A stretch of DNA of 64,000 nt from Ignavibacteriota bacterium (GCA_016716225.1 JADJWT010000001.1:930001-994000), one strand, 5' to 3'; positions 36,496 to 46,469 are shown, numbered from the stretch's first letter. Numbers and translations: made by a program. The notes: generated by a model not told the origin, from the letters alone.

Positions 36496-37039
36496 AAAAA
36501 TCATTTTCTCAATATTTTTGTTAGTTGTATTTGTACAATTATTTGTTCCGGTTAAAATTATTTATGATAGTGAAGAAATTATTTCTAACGGAACTGAATT
36601 CAAATTTAGAACTGCTCCTATTGATCCAATTGACACTTTTAGAGGAAAATATATTTTTCTGCAATTCAAAGAAAATTCTGTAACTGTTGAAAGTGAAAAT
36701 AATTGGAAAATTGGTGAATCGATTTTTGCGCTAATTGAAAATGATAAAAATGGATTTGCAAAAATTAAATCTATTGAAAAAACAGAACCTTTAGAAAATC
36801 TCAATTTTGTTAAAGTAAAAATTACATCAATCTTTCAAAATAAAATTATAATTCAATATCCATTCAACAGATTTTATATGGAAGAGACCAAAGCCGGCAA
36901 AGCTGAAATAGTTTATAACAATTCAATAATTGATACAACTAAAATTACTTACGCTTTAGTTTCCATAAAAAATGGAAATTCAATTATTCAAAATATTTTT
37001 GTGGATGATGTTCCAATCAATAATTTTCTTCAAAAATGA
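36485..37039 (+). CDS. GDYXXLXY-type protein
   Basis: A 184-residue protein with an N-terminal membrane anchor (about 5-22) and an extracytoplasmic domain. FRTAPIDPIDTFRGKYIFLQF is the family's namesake motif in altered form: the usual RGDYVxLxY reads RGKYIFLQF here. The later strands EIVYNNSIIDTTKITYALVSIKNGN close the domain. It overlaps both neighbours, the DUF2157 gene by 11 nt and the AraC gene by 4 nt. Role unknown. Confidence 0.78.
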   Translation: MENKKIIFSIFLLVVFVQLFVPVKIIYDSEEIISNGTEFKFRTAPIDPIDTFRGKYIFLQFKENSVTVESENNWKIGESIFALIENDKNGFAKIKSIEKTEPLENLNFVKVKITSIFQNKIIIQYPFNRFYMEETKAGKAEIVYNNSIIDTTKITYALVSIKNGNSIIQNIFVDDVPINNFLQK

Positions 37040-37827
37040 TTTCCGTAAAAAAAATACATGAAGCTATTGAATTAACACTTCCTCGAAGAGTTAAAAAATA
37101 TATAATAATATTTGTTACTTCCGGAAAATTGCAAATTAAAATTGATGATAAAGATTTTACTCTAAATGCAAATGATATTATCACAATTACTTCCGGTCAA
37201 TATCACTTTGTAAAAAGTATTATAAATGTAAAGGGTTTTGTTCTGGATTTTACATACCATTTTTTTATAAAAGATGATGCAGATATTGAATTAATATTTC
37301 AAAACGGACTTTTCTGCCATTTTGATTTGAATGAAGTGAATAAAATTTCGAATACAAAAATTGTTGAAAATTATTTCAAAGAAATTGCTGATGAATTAAT
37401 GAATCAACCTTTTCAATACTTTACAGCAATTCACTCGAAAGTAAAACTAATTTTAATTGAAATAAATCGTGCAAGAATTTTAAGCGGTTACGAAATTTGG
37501 AAACCAGATGCACTATTTCTAAAATTTCTTGAATTTGTCCGAGCTAATTTTGATAAAAATTTTAAATTAAGTGAAATTGCAAATAAATTAAAAACTACCG
37601 AATTGAAATTAAATGAATTATCAAAAAAGTTTGCGGGTAAAACTGCACAAAATATTATTTACGGATTAATTACTTCCGAAGCCCAAAGATTATTGATTTA
37701 TGAAAATTTATCAGTTAAAGAAACTGCTTTCCGGCTTGGCTTTAACGATCCTTTTTACTTTTCAAACTTTTTCAAAAAGCAAACGAAACTTTCTCCGCAA
37801 AATTATCAGAAGAAATTTCATATCTAA
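37036..37827 (+). CDS. AraC-family transcription regulator
   Basis: A 263-residue regulator. The N-terminal part (about 1-125) is a cupin-like sensing domain (FVTSGKLQIKIDDKDFTLNANDIITITSGQYHFVKS). The C-terminal part (about 160-260) is the AraC double HTH (FKLSEIANKLKTTELKLNELSKKF, SVKETAFRLGFNDPFYFSNFFKKQ). It overlaps the GDYXXLXY gene by 4 nt (ATGA), so it is translated with the DUF2157 operon. Its likely targets are that operon or the cupin gene downstream. Confidence 0.88.
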   Translation: MISVKKIHEAIELTLPRRVKKYIIIFVTSGKLQIKIDDKDFTLNANDIITITSGQYHFVKSIINVKGFVLDFTYHFFIKDDADIELIFQNGLFCHFDLNEVNKISNTKIVENYFKEIADELMNQPFQYFTAIHSKVKLILIEINRARILSGYEIWKPDALFLKFLEFVRANFDKNFKLSEIANKLKTTELKLNELSKKFAGKTAQNIIYGLITSEAQRLLIYENLSVKETAFRLGFNDPFYFSNFFKKQTKLSPQNYQKKFHI

Positions 37828-37905
37828 ATTTTACATTCTTTTCTCCAGTTTTTCTATTCTTTATTCAAAACTCCTTAAATAATTTTACATAAAAAAGGAG
37901 AAATA

Positions 37906-38262
37906 ATGCTAAGTACAAATATGAAAGATTACACTGTTAACACAAATAATACTCAATGGAAACAATTGTATGAAAATGGAATTGATACAACTGGACTTTA
38001 TTTTAAAGTTTTACGATTTGATGAAACAACAAAAAGACCGCCAAGTTTTTTATTAAAATTTGATGCCGGTGCAAAATATCCTTATCATAATCATCCGGGT
38101 GGTGAGGAAGTTTTTGTTTTGGAAGGTTCAGTATTCTTTAACGATACTGAACTTTTTGCGGGAGATTATTTATATACTCCGAAAAATTTTAAACATTCTG
38201 TGCATTCAAAAAATGGATGCGTATTGTTTTTTATTGTCCCGGAAGAAGTTGAAATAATATAA
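37906..38262 (+). CDS. ChrR-like cupin protein
   Basis: A 118-residue single-domain cupin. Metal-ligand motif 1 is YHNHPGGEEVFVLEG (His, His, Glu) and motif 2 is FKHSVHSKNGC. This pattern is close to the ChrR anti-sigma cupin and to acetylacetone-cleaving-like cupins. AAGGAG stands 7 nt before the ATG. There is no sigma factor beside it, so an enzyme or stress-sensing role is as likely as regulation. Confidence 0.85.
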   Translation: MLSTNMKDYTVNTNNTQWKQLYENGIDTTGLYFKVLRFDETTKRPPSFLLKFDAGAKYPYHNHPGGEEVFVLEGSVFFNDTELFAGDYLYTPKNFKHSVHSKNGCVLFFIVPEEVEII

Positions 38263-38319
38263 ATGGGTTGAGAGAATTTTGTAAATTATGATGTAATTGA
38301 AAATGAAGAAAATCATTTT

Positions 38320-39396
38320 ATGAATCATTCTGAAATTGCATCATTTAGAATTTTCAATCAGCAATTAATTAATCCAAAATTTACTGATGCAGAAAAATTA
38401 GTTGAATATTTTGCCGCAATTCAAGGTCAAGAATATATTCAAACAAAATGGGGAATTGGTTTAAGAATTCCTCATTTAAATAATGACGAAATTGAAGCTG
38501 AAATAAATTCCGGAAAAATTTTACGCACGCATTTACTCAGACCAACTTGGCATTTGGTAAACTCAAAAGATATCAAATGGTTGTTAAAGCTAACCGCTCC
38601 CAGAGTTCAACAAGTGAATTTAACAAGATATAATCAGCTTGAACTTGATATAAAGACATTAAAAAAATGTAATGTAATAATTGAAAAAATATTAACCGGC
38701 GGAAACGAATTAACAAGAAATGAAATTCGCGATTTGTTAAATCAAAAAAAAATAAATACCGATGAACAAAGATTACCTTACATTTTAATGAATGCGGAAC
38801 TTTGCGGAATTATTTGCAGCGGTAAACCAAAAGGTAACAATCAAACTTATGCGCTTATTGATGAAAGATGTAAAAATACTTTTGAGTTGGAAAAAGATGA
38901 AGCATTAGCAGAATTAACAAAAAGATATTTTACTAGTCGCGGACCCGCAACTATAAATGATTATTCAACTTGGTCTGGATTAACAATTACAGATTGCAAA
39001 AAAGGAATTGAACTAAATAAAAAAATTCTGCAAAATTTTGTTTTACATAATATTAAATATTATTGCTCAAATGAATCAGTTCAAATAAAATCAGAGAATA
39101 AATTTAATTTGCTTCCACTTTATGATGAAATGATTTACGGATATAAAAACAGAGATTCTATTTTTCAATTCGGAATTTCAAAAAATATCAAAGTTGATTT
39201 AATTTATAAGAATGCAGTAATTTATAATAATCAAATTGTTGGTTATTGGAAAAGAGTAATCAATAAAAATAACATCCAAGTTGAATTTGAATTTTTTGAT
39301 AAATTATCAAATCAACAAATTTCAATACTCAAAAAAGAAATTTCACATTTTAAAAATTTTTATAACAAAGAAATACTATTAAAAACTAAATTATGA
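38320..39396 (+). CDS. winged-helix AlkZ-like putative DNA glycosylase (HTH_42)
   Basis: A 358-residue protein of the HTH_42 superfamily, which includes the bacterial DNA glycosylases AlkZ and AlkX. Gln35 and Gln37 in AIQGQEYIQTKWGIGLR form the QxQ motif that acts in AlkZ. TWHLVNSKDIKWLLKL and RYFTSRGPATINDYSTWSGL are also typical. A role in excising alkylated or crosslinked bases is inferred from these features; an ada gene is 7 kb away. It overlaps the next gene by 4 nt. Confidence 0.8.
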   Translation: MNHSEIASFRIFNQQLINPKFTDAEKLVEYFAAIQGQEYIQTKWGIGLRIPHLNNDEIEAEINSGKILRTHLLRPTWHLVNSKDIKWLLKLTAPRVQQVNLTRYNQLELDIKTLKKCNVIIEKILTGGNELTRNEIRDLLNQKKINTDEQRLPYILMNAELCGIICSGKPKGNNQTYALIDERCKNTFELEKDEALAELTKRYFTSRGPATINDYSTWSGLTITDCKKGIELNKKILQNFVLHNIKYYCSNESVQIKSENKFNLLPLYDEMIYGYKNRDSIFQFGISKNIKVDLIYKNAVIYNNQIVGYWKRVINKNNIQVEFEFFDKLSNQQISILKKEISHFKNFYNKEILLKTKL

Positions 39397-39962
39397 TTTC
39401 AAAAAAAATTAATATTTCATTATCTATATTATTTTTTGCATCAATAATAGTTTTTATAATACTCTTATTTACATCTCAATCATTTTTAGAATGGGCATTT
39501 GAACGTCATCAAAATCAATTGAGCTGGTATATTCGTCCATTATTTTTAATTCCATTTTCATATTTCGCATTTAGGAAAAATTTATTAGGAATTTCGTTAA
39601 CAATATTTTTACTTTTTACGAGTATGATTTGGTTTGGCAAACCAGAAAATGTTAATCAACAAATAATTACCTTTTTAGAATTTGAAAAAAATTGGTTAAC
39701 AAGTGAATGGAATTTTAATAAAATATTTTTTGCATCACTTGTTCCAATTTCTTTTTTCCTTTTAGGATTTGCATTTTGGAAAAGAAGTTTACTTTTGGGA
39801 ATTTTAATTTTAGTAATAATTGCAACCGCAAAAATTTTGTGGAGTTTAGTAAATGCCGGTAATTCGGCAAAGAGTATTATTATTCCAGCAATTACGGGAT
39901 TGATATTGTGCGTTGAAATTATTTATTTCTTTTGGAAAAAAGAACATATAGACTATTCATAG
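39393..39962 (+). CDS. integral membrane protein of unknown function
   Basis: A 189-residue protein with about five transmembrane helices. LEWAFERHQNQLSWYIRPLFLIPFSYFAFRKN and WFGKPENVNQQIITFLEFEKNWL are notable loop stretches. It overlaps the AlkZ-like gene by 4 nt (ATGA), so the two are co-translated. I do not recognise a named family. It ends at a convergent junction with gltD. Confidence 0.6.
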   Translation: MISKKINISLSILFFASIIVFIILLFTSQSFLEWAFERHQNQLSWYIRPLFLIPFSYFAFRKNLLGISLTIFLLFTSMIWFGKPENVNQQIITFLEFEKNWLTSEWNFNKIFFASLVPISFFLLGFAFWKRSLLLGILILVIIATAKILWSLVNAGNSAKSIIIPAITGLILCVEIIYFFWKKEHIDYS

Positions 39963-39991
39963 CTGATATTTCTCGAATAACATTTATCTAA

Positions 39992-40084
39992 ATCTTTTTC
40001 TTAATCTTACTCTTAATCATAATCTTAATCAAAAATCAAAAGAAGATTTCTAGATTAAGTGTAAGATTATGATTAAGAAAAGAT
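39992..40084. repeat. long imperfect inverted repeat at convergent gene ends (CTTAATC family)
   Basis: The left arm begins ATCTTTTTCTTAATC, continues TTACTCTTAATC, and the right arm ends GATTATGATTAAGAAAAGAT, its near reverse complement with one 5-nt insertion. It fills the 134-nt gap between a plus-strand gene and the minus-strand gltD. The CTTAATC unit is shared with 19815-20156. A two-way terminator role is plausible. Confidence 0.65.
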
Positions 40085-40096
40085 AAAAAAAAACAA

Positions 40097-41521
40097 CTAA
40101 GCTGTAATATAATTATGAACATACTCCGCTGTTTTTCTTCCTTCATTAATTGCCCAAACAACTAATGATTGTCCTCTTCTCATATCGCCTGCAGCAAATA
40201 TTCCCGGAATATTTGTCATTCGATGTTCATCAGTTTTTATATTACTTCTTTCATCTAATTCAACATCAAGTTCAGTAATTAACTTATTTTTTGTTGGTCC
40301 GGTAAAGCCCATTGCTAGCAATACCAAATCTGTATCTAAAGTAAAATCTGATCCCGGAATTTCATTCATATTTCTATATCCGGTTTTAGGATTTTTTTCA
40401 CCAAACTGCAATTTTACCAAATGAAGTTTTTCTACTTTATTATTTTTACCCGAAAACTTTTTCGTCATTACTGCATAAATTTTTTCTGCACCTTCTTCGT
40501 GCGAGGTAGAAGTTCTTTCAATAAATGCCCACTGAGGCCAAGGATTATCTGCGTTTCTTACAGCCGGTGGTTGCGGTAATAATTCAAGATTAATTATGGA
40601 TTTTGCACCTTGTCGTTTTGCCGTTCCAATACAATCAGAGCCGGTATCACCGCCGCCAATTACAACAACATTTTTTCCTTCCGCATTAATTCTATTTCCG
40701 TTAAAAGTCTGACCACAATTTGCTCTATTTTGTTGAGTAAGAAATTCCATCGCAAAATGAATTCCATTTAAATTTCTTCCTTCAACAGGAAGATTTCTTG
40801 GTTGTTCAGCACCGCCGGCCAATACAACGGCATCAAATTTTTCAACTAATTCTGAAAGTAAAATATCTTTACCAATTTCGGTGTTGGTTTTAAATATTAC
40901 TCCATCCTCTTCCATTAATTTTATTCTTCTTTGAACAATAGTTTTATCAAGTTTAAAGTTTGGAATTCCGAGAGTTAATAATCCTCCAATAAATTCATTT
41001 TTCTCAAAAACTGTAACTTCGTGCGAGGCTTTATTTAATTGATCGGCACAAGCAAGTCCAGCTGGTCCGGAGCCAACAATTGCAACTTTTTTTCCACTGC
41101 GAACTTTTGGAATTTGCGGTTTTATCCATCCTTCTTCAAATGCTTTTTCTATTATTGATAACTCAATATTTTTTATTGTTACTGCATCTTTATTGATTGC
41201 AAGTGTGCATGAATTTTCACAAGGAGCTGGGCAAACTCTACCGGTAAATTCCGGAAAATTATTTGTACGTGATAATCTGTTGTATGCATCTTTCCAATTA
41301 TTTCTAAAAACCAAATCATTCCAATCTGGAATAATATTATTAATTGGGCAGCCAGATTGGCAAAATGGAATTCCGCAATCCATACAGCGCGCACCTTGCT
41401 GTTTTAATTCATCTTCGGTTAACGGAATTACAAATTCATTCCAATGATTTATTCTTTCATCAACTTTTTGTTTGTGGAAATCACTTCTTTCATATTTGAT
41501 AAATCCTTTTACTTCGCCCAT
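40097..41521 (-). CDS. gltD: glutamate synthase small subunit
   Basis: A 474-residue NADPH-oxidising beta subunit of GOGAT. The N-terminal Fe-S region has ARCMDCGIPFCQSGCPINN and RVCPAPCENSC for two [4Fe-4S] clusters. Dinucleotide-binding motifs follow: VAIVGSGPAGLACADQL for FAD and VVVIGGGDTGSDCIGTA for NADPH. It ends with GIFAAGDMRRGQSLVVWAI. It passes electrons to the alpha subunit. It begins 2 nt after gltB on the same strand, so gltB-gltD form an operon. Confidence 0.96.
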   Translation of the reverse strand: MGEVKGFIKYERSDFHKQKVDERINHWNEFVIPLTEDELKQQGARCMDCGIPFCQSGCPINNIIPDWNDLVFRNNWKDAYNRLSRTNNFPEFTGRVCPAPCENSCTLAINKDAVTIKNIELSIIEKAFEEGWIKPQIPKVRSGKKVAIVGSGPAGLACADQLNKASHEVTVFEKNEFIGGLLTLGIPNFKLDKTIVQRRIKLMEEDGVIFKTNTEIGKDILLSELVEKFDAVVLAGGAEQPRNLPVEGRNLNGIHFAMEFLTQQNRANCGQTFNGNRINAEGKNVVVIGGGDTGSDCIGTAKRQGAKSIINLELLPQPPAVRNADNPWPQWAFIERTSTSHEEGAEKIYAVMTKKFSGKNNKVEKLHLVKLQFGEKNPKTGYRNMNEIPGSDFTLDTDLVLLAMGFTGPTKNKLITELDVELDERSNIKTDEHRMTNIPGIFAAGDMRRGQSLVVWAINEGRKTAEYVHNYITA

Positions 41522-41523
41522 TG

Positions 41524-44500
41524 TTAATCCTTGCTTTCAATTAAAACTTCTTCAAATTTATTTTCACTGTTTTTTTTCGCTAAAACTTTTTGATAATCTT
41601 TAGGAAAAACTTTTACAAACTGTGGTTGAACTTCCATCCAATTATCCAAAACCTTTTTTGCCACTTTACTTTTTGTATATTGATAATGTTTAATTATTAA
41701 ATTGCGAACTTCATCTTTATCTTCTTGATTTTCAACCGGAAATAAATCAACCATTTCCATATTGCATAATGATTCAAAATTATTTTCAACATCCCAAACA
41801 TATGCAATTCCGCCACTCATTCCCGCCGCAAAATTTCTTCCGGTTTTACCAAGTACAACAACTCTTCCACCGGTCATGTATTCACACCCGTGATCGCCAA
41901 TTCCTTCTACAACTACACTTGCACCGCTATTTCTAACCGCAAATCTTTCGCCAGCTTTTCCATTAATAAATACTTCTCCTAAAATCGCACCGTACATTAC
42001 AACATTTCCAACAATTATATTTTCTTCCGGAATTAGTAAAGAATCTTCTTGAGGTTTTATAATTAGCTTCCCTCCGGAAAGCCCTTTTCCCACATAATCA
42101 TTTGCATCACCTTCTAAAAAGAAAGTTACACCTTTACTTAAAAAAGCTCCAAAACTTTGTCCAGCTGATCCTTCAAAATCAATTTGAATTGTATCTTCCG
42201 GCAATCCTTTTAATCCATACTTTTTCGCTATTACTGAACTTAACATTGTTCCCACGGTTCTATTTCCATTATTTATATCACAACTAAATCTCACCGGAAT
42301 TTGTTTCTGAATTGCTTTCTTACAAGATTCAATTAATTTGTTATCAAGTGAATTTTCAAGATTATGTTTTTGTGATTCTGAATGATGAACTTTCATTTTT
42401 ATTGGAACATCTGTTTTATGAAGTACACTTCTCAGATCTAAATATTTAGCTTTCCAATGATCAATCTTTTGTTTCTTTTCTAACAACTCGGTTTTACCTA
42501 TAAGATCATCAAAATATTTAATTCCTAATTGAGCCATCAGTTCTCTAACTTCTTGGGCAATAAACATAAAGTAATTAATAACATGTTCCGGTTTCCCTCT
42601 GAACTCATTTCTTAATTTTGGATCTTGAGTTGCAATACCAACCGAACAAGCATTTAAATGACATTTTCTTAGCATTACGCAACCCATTGAAATAAGTGCA
42701 GAAGTTGCAAATCCAAATTCATCTGCACCAAGTATTGCGGCAATTACAACATCTCTTCCACTTTTAAGTTGTCCATCAACTTGAATTCTAATTCTTCTTC
42801 TTAAATCATTAAGTACCAAAACTTGCTGAGTTTCCGCAATGCCTAACTCCATTGGCAATCCAGCATGTTTAATTGAAGTTAATGGAGATGCGCCAGTTCC
42901 ACCTTCATATCCGCTTATTAATAAATGATCAGCTTTTCCTTTTGAAACACCAGCCGCAACAGTTCCAACTCCAGCTTCCGAAACAAGTTTTACACTTACT
43001 TGCGCTGACGGATTTGATTTCTTCAAATCGTAAATCAATTGTGCTAAATCTTCAATAGAATAAATATCATGATGTGGAGGCGGTGAAATTAATCCAACAC
43101 CGGGAGTTGTGTGTCGTGTCTTTGCAATTTCTTCACTTACTTTTTCACCGGGTAATTGTCCACCTTCGCCGGGTTTTGCACCTTGCGCCATCTTTATTTG
43201 TAGTTGATCGGCATTTACTAAATATTCAATCGTAACACCAAATCTTCCTTGTGCAATTTGTTTAATTCTGCTTCTTTTTAAATTTCCATTTTCATCAATT
43301 GCATATCGCTCGGGATCTTCTCCGCCTTCCCCGGTATTTGAAAATCCGCCCATTCTGTTCATTGCGATTGCTAATGTTTCATGTGCTTCTTTTGAAATTG
43401 AACCATAACTCATTGCGCCGGTTGCAAATCTTTTTACAATATTTTCCACTGGTTCAACTTCTTCTATTGGAATACTTTTTCTTTCTTTGAATTTTAAATA
43501 TGAGCGAATCAATCCGTAATTTTTTTCCGTATCATTTACAATTTCTGAATATTTTTTATAAATGCCATAATCATTATTTCTTACTGCATGCTGCAAAAGT
43601 GCAATTGTTTCGGGATTCCATTGATGATTTTCACCATCAGCTCTCCAACTATAAAATCCTCCTTCATCTAAAACATCCTCACAATTATCATTTTCGCAAA
43701 CTTTAAGTGCTGCTGCATGTCTTAAGTTTACTTCTTTTTCAATCATATCTATTCCTAATCCACCAAGACGTGAAATTGTTCCGGTAAAATATTTTTCAAT
43801 TAATTCATCTTGCAATCCAACAGCTTCAAATATTTGTGCACCGCAATATGATTGAATTGTAGAAATTCCCATTTTGGAAATAACTTTATACAATCCAAGT
43901 GAAACTGCTTTTAAGTAATTTTGTTGAGCTTTTTCAAAACTGATTCCGTTTAACTCATTATTTTTAACTAGTTCTTCAATGCTTTCAAAAACTAAATAAG
44001 GATTTATTGCATTGGCTCCGTAACCAATAAGCAAAGCAAAATGATGAACTTCTCTTGCTTCGCCGGTTTCAATAATAATGCTGACTTTTGTTCTTGTTCC
44101 CTTCTTAATTAAGTGATGATGCAATCCGGAACAAACCAATAAACTAGGAATTGGAATATTATTTTCATCGGAATATCTATCAGAAAGTATAATAATTGTT
44201 TTTCCATTTTCAATCGCTTTATCGGTTTTAATAAATACATCTGATAATGCTCGCTCTAATCCACCAACTTTTCCTTTTGGATAAATTGTTGGAAATGTTT
44301 CAGCACGTAAATCAACTCGATCTAATTCTTTAATTTTCCAAAGCTGCTCATTTAATAAAATTGGTTTATCTATTTTTAATCTTCTGCAATGTTCCGGAGT
44401 TTCTTCTAAAAGATTTTTTTCGGGACCAAGCATTACTTGTTCGCTCATAATTATTTCTTCTCGAATTGCATCAATCGGCGGATTTGTAACTTGAGCGAAT

Positions 44501-46071
44501 AATTGCTTGAAATAATTAAATAATAACTGAGGTTTTTTACTAAGCAAGGCAATCGGAGTATCAGCACCCATAGATCCAATTGCTTCTTTTCCTTCAATAG
44601 CCATGGGCTTAATAATGAATTTAATATCTTCTAAAGTGTAACCAAATATTTTCTGTTTAGTATTAATAGCAACTTTGCTTGGGATAAATTTGTTTTGCAA
44701 TTCCGGTAAATCATTTATGTGAATTAAATTATCTTTAAGCCATTGTGAATAATTTTGCTGATTGCAAATTTGATTTTTTATTTCTTTGTTTCGTAAAATT
44801 TTTCCTTCTTGAGTATCAACCAAAAATATTTTCCCGGGTTGAAGTCTTCCTTTTCTAATTATTTCAGCTGGATTAATTCTTAATGTTCCAGATTCCGAAG
44901 CCATTATAACTTTATAATCTTTTGTTATCCAATATCGCAAAGGTCTTAATCCGTTTCTATCTAAAACCGAACCAATATATCTTCCATCGGTAAAAGAAAT
45001 TGCTGCTGGTCCGTCCCAAGGTTCAATTAAAGTTGAGTGATATTCATAAAAAGATTTCTTAAATTCTGGCATATTTTTATCACCGGAAAATGCTTCCGGA
45101 ATCATCATCATTATTGCATGAGGTAAAGATCTCCCAGATGCAACAAGAACTTCGAGAACATTATCAAATGCTGCGGAATCACTTTTACTTGGTGCAAGAA
45201 GAGGCATTATTTTTTCTAATTCATCACCAAAAATTTTACTTTGAAATTGTTTCTCTCTTGTGTTGAACCAATTTTTATTTCCTTTTAATGTGTTGATTTC
45301 TCCGTTATGTGCAATAATTCTATATGGATGTGCTAAAGCCCAAGTTGGAAATGTATTTGTGCTGTATCGCGAATGAACTAACGCTAATGCCGAAACGAAA
45401 TCCGGTTCTGATAAATCCGGGAAAAATCCTTTTAGCTGTTCCGCCATTAACTGACCTTTATAAACAAGTGTCTTTGAAGACAAACTGCAGATATAAAAAT
45501 AATTTTTTTGTGAAAGATCGGCACCACGAATTTTTAAACCAATCCTTTTTCTAATTATTAATAATCTTTTTTCAAATTCTTCTTTAGGTGTATATTCGCT
45601 GCGTGCTATTAAAATTTGTTTCATAACCGGCATTACGGAAAGTGCAACTTTTCCTATATCATAATCATTATATGGAACATCTCTTAATCCAAGAAAATGC
45701 TGATTTTCATCTAATGTTATTTTTTCAATTATTCCCTCAACTTTATGCCTATCTTCAGCAATTGTTGGAAGAAATACTAAGCCAACTCCATAATCACCAA
45801 TCAGTGGTAGTTCAATATCAATACTATGACAAACACGACGTAAAAACGCATCGGGAATTTGTGTCATTATTCCAGCACCATCTCCGGTTTTGGAATCTCC
45901 GCCAACTGCGCCTCTGTGTTTTAAATTTTCGAGAATCTCAATTCCATTTGTTACAATTTCGTGAGTTTTCTCACCTTTAACATTTGCAACAAATCCAACG
46001 CCGCAGCTTTCGTGTTCAAAATCAGAATTATACAATCCAAAATTGCTGGGCATAATATTTTGTCCGCTCAT
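41524..46071 (-). CDS. gltB: glutamate synthase large subunit
   Basis: A 1515-residue alpha subunit of GOGAT, which makes two glutamates from glutamine and 2-oxoglutarate. The N-terminal glutaminase domain starts at Cys23 (HESCGVGF) after a 22-residue propeptide that must be removed. The central domain is followed by the FMN-binding synthase domain, with [3Fe-4S] ligands Cys1131, Cys1137 and Cys1142 (GCVMLRKCHLNACSVGIAT). The C-terminal GXGXG domain is about 1260-1460. Length matches the bacterial family (about 1480-1530). It is upstream of gltD and near the P-II/Amt operon. Confidence 0.97.
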   Translation of the reverse strand: MSGQNIMPSNFGLYNSDFEHESCGVGFVANVKGEKTHEIVTNGIEILENLKHRGAVGGDSKTGDGAGIMTQIPDAFLRRVCHSIDIELPLIGDYGVGLVFLPTIAEDRHKVEGIIEKITLDENQHFLGLRDVPYNDYDIGKVALSVMPVMKQILIARSEYTPKEEFEKRLLIIRKRIGLKIRGADLSQKNYFYICSLSSKTLVYKGQLMAEQLKGFFPDLSEPDFVSALALVHSRYSTNTFPTWALAHPYRIIAHNGEINTLKGNKNWFNTREKQFQSKIFGDELEKIMPLLAPSKSDSAAFDNVLEVLVASGRSLPHAIMMMIPEAFSGDKNMPEFKKSFYEYHSTLIEPWDGPAAISFTDGRYIGSVLDRNGLRPLRYWITKDYKVIMASESGTLRINPAEIIRKGRLQPGKIFLVDTQEGKILRNKEIKNQICNQQNYSQWLKDNLIHINDLPELQNKFIPSKVAINTKQKIFGYTLEDIKFIIKPMAIEGKEAIGSMGADTPIALLSKKPQLLFNYFKQLFAQVTNPPIDAIREEIIMSEQVMLGPEKNLLEETPEHCRRLKIDKPILLNEQLWKIKELDRVDLRAETFPTIYPKGKVGGLERALSDVFIKTDKAIENGKTIIILSDRYSDENNIPIPSLLVCSGLHHHLIKKGTRTKVSIIIETGEAREVHHFALLIGYGANAINPYLVFESIEELVKNNELNGISFEKAQQNYLKAVSLGLYKVISKMGISTIQSYCGAQIFEAVGLQDELIEKYFTGTISRLGGLGIDMIEKEVNLRHAAALKVCENDNCEDVLDEGGFYSWRADGENHQWNPETIALLQHAVRNNDYGIYKKYSEIVNDTEKNYGLIRSYLKFKERKSIPIEEVEPVENIVKRFATGAMSYGSISKEAHETLAIAMNRMGGFSNTGEGGEDPERYAIDENGNLKRSRIKQIAQGRFGVTIEYLVNADQLQIKMAQGAKPGEGGQLPGEKVSEEIAKTRHTTPGVGLISPPPHHDIYSIEDLAQLIYDLKKSNPSAQVSVKLVSEAGVGTVAAGVSKGKADHLLISGYEGGTGASPLTSIKHAGLPMELGIAETQQVLVLNDLRRRIRIQVDGQLKSGRDVVIAAILGADEFGFATSALISMGCVMLRKCHLNACSVGIATQDPKLRNEFRGKPEHVINYFMFIAQEVRELMAQLGIKYFDDLIGKTELLEKKQKIDHWKAKYLDLRSVLHKTDVPIKMKVHHSESQKHNLENSLDNKLIESCKKAIQKQIPVRFSCDINNGNRTVGTMLSSVIAKKYGLKGLPEDTIQIDFEGSAGQSFGAFLSKGVTFFLEGDANDYVGKGLSGGKLIIKPQEDSLLIPEENIIVGNVVMYGAILGEVFINGKAGERFAVRNSGASVVVEGIGDHGCEYMTGGRVVVLGKTGRNFAAGMSGGIAYVWDVENNFESLCNMEMVDLFPVENQEDKDEVRNLIIKHYQYTKSKVAKKVLDNWMEVQPQFVKVFPKDYQKVLAKKNSENKFEEVLIESKD

Positions 46072-46403
46072 TTTTTTTCCTAAAATTTATCATAAAATAA
46101 ATCGGCAATCGATTGGTAGTTTTTTCCATTTTACAATTCTAAGATCATTAGAATGCAAGATAAGAGTACTTCAATTTGCGAGGGATCGTCCTCTAAGATA
46201 AATGAAGTTTTATTAACCCAAAAAGATAAAATTTTTTTGAATAATTACAACATATTAATTAAGAATTTTTCTAAAAAGCAAACATTTATTAAAATTTATC
46301 CAATTATATTGTATGTAATTTCTCCATTCAGCCTAAATTTATTAATTGATACTAAAATTTTGTATCATTTATTAAGTAATTAAAAATGATAAAGATTATA
46401 AAA
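46072..46403. other. gap upstream of gltB without recognised genes
   Basis: AT-rich sequence between gltB's start and the porin terminator. It holds a weak GAGG/CCTC hairpin near 46180 and a 76-codon plus-strand frame of poor codon use, which I do not accept as a gene. The gltB promoter must lie in the first 100 nt. Confidence 0.5.
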
Positions 46404-46444
46404 AATCCCGAAAATTTTCTAAAGATTTACGAGTTTCCGGGATT
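46404..46444 (-). terminator. intrinsic terminator of the P-II/Amt/porin operon
   Basis: On the minus strand, AATCCCGGAAAC pairs with TTTTCGGGATT and runs into TTTTTTATA. It lies about 25 nt past the porin gene's stop codon. Confidence 0.85.
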
Positions 46445-46469
46445 ATATTGATTGGCAATTTTGATCTTT

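Noticed and set aside
46153..46383. 76-codon plus-strand open frame upstream of gltB
   Set aside because: No ribosome site, low-complexity Lys/Ile/Asn composition and no recognisable motif; it looks like AT-rich chance.
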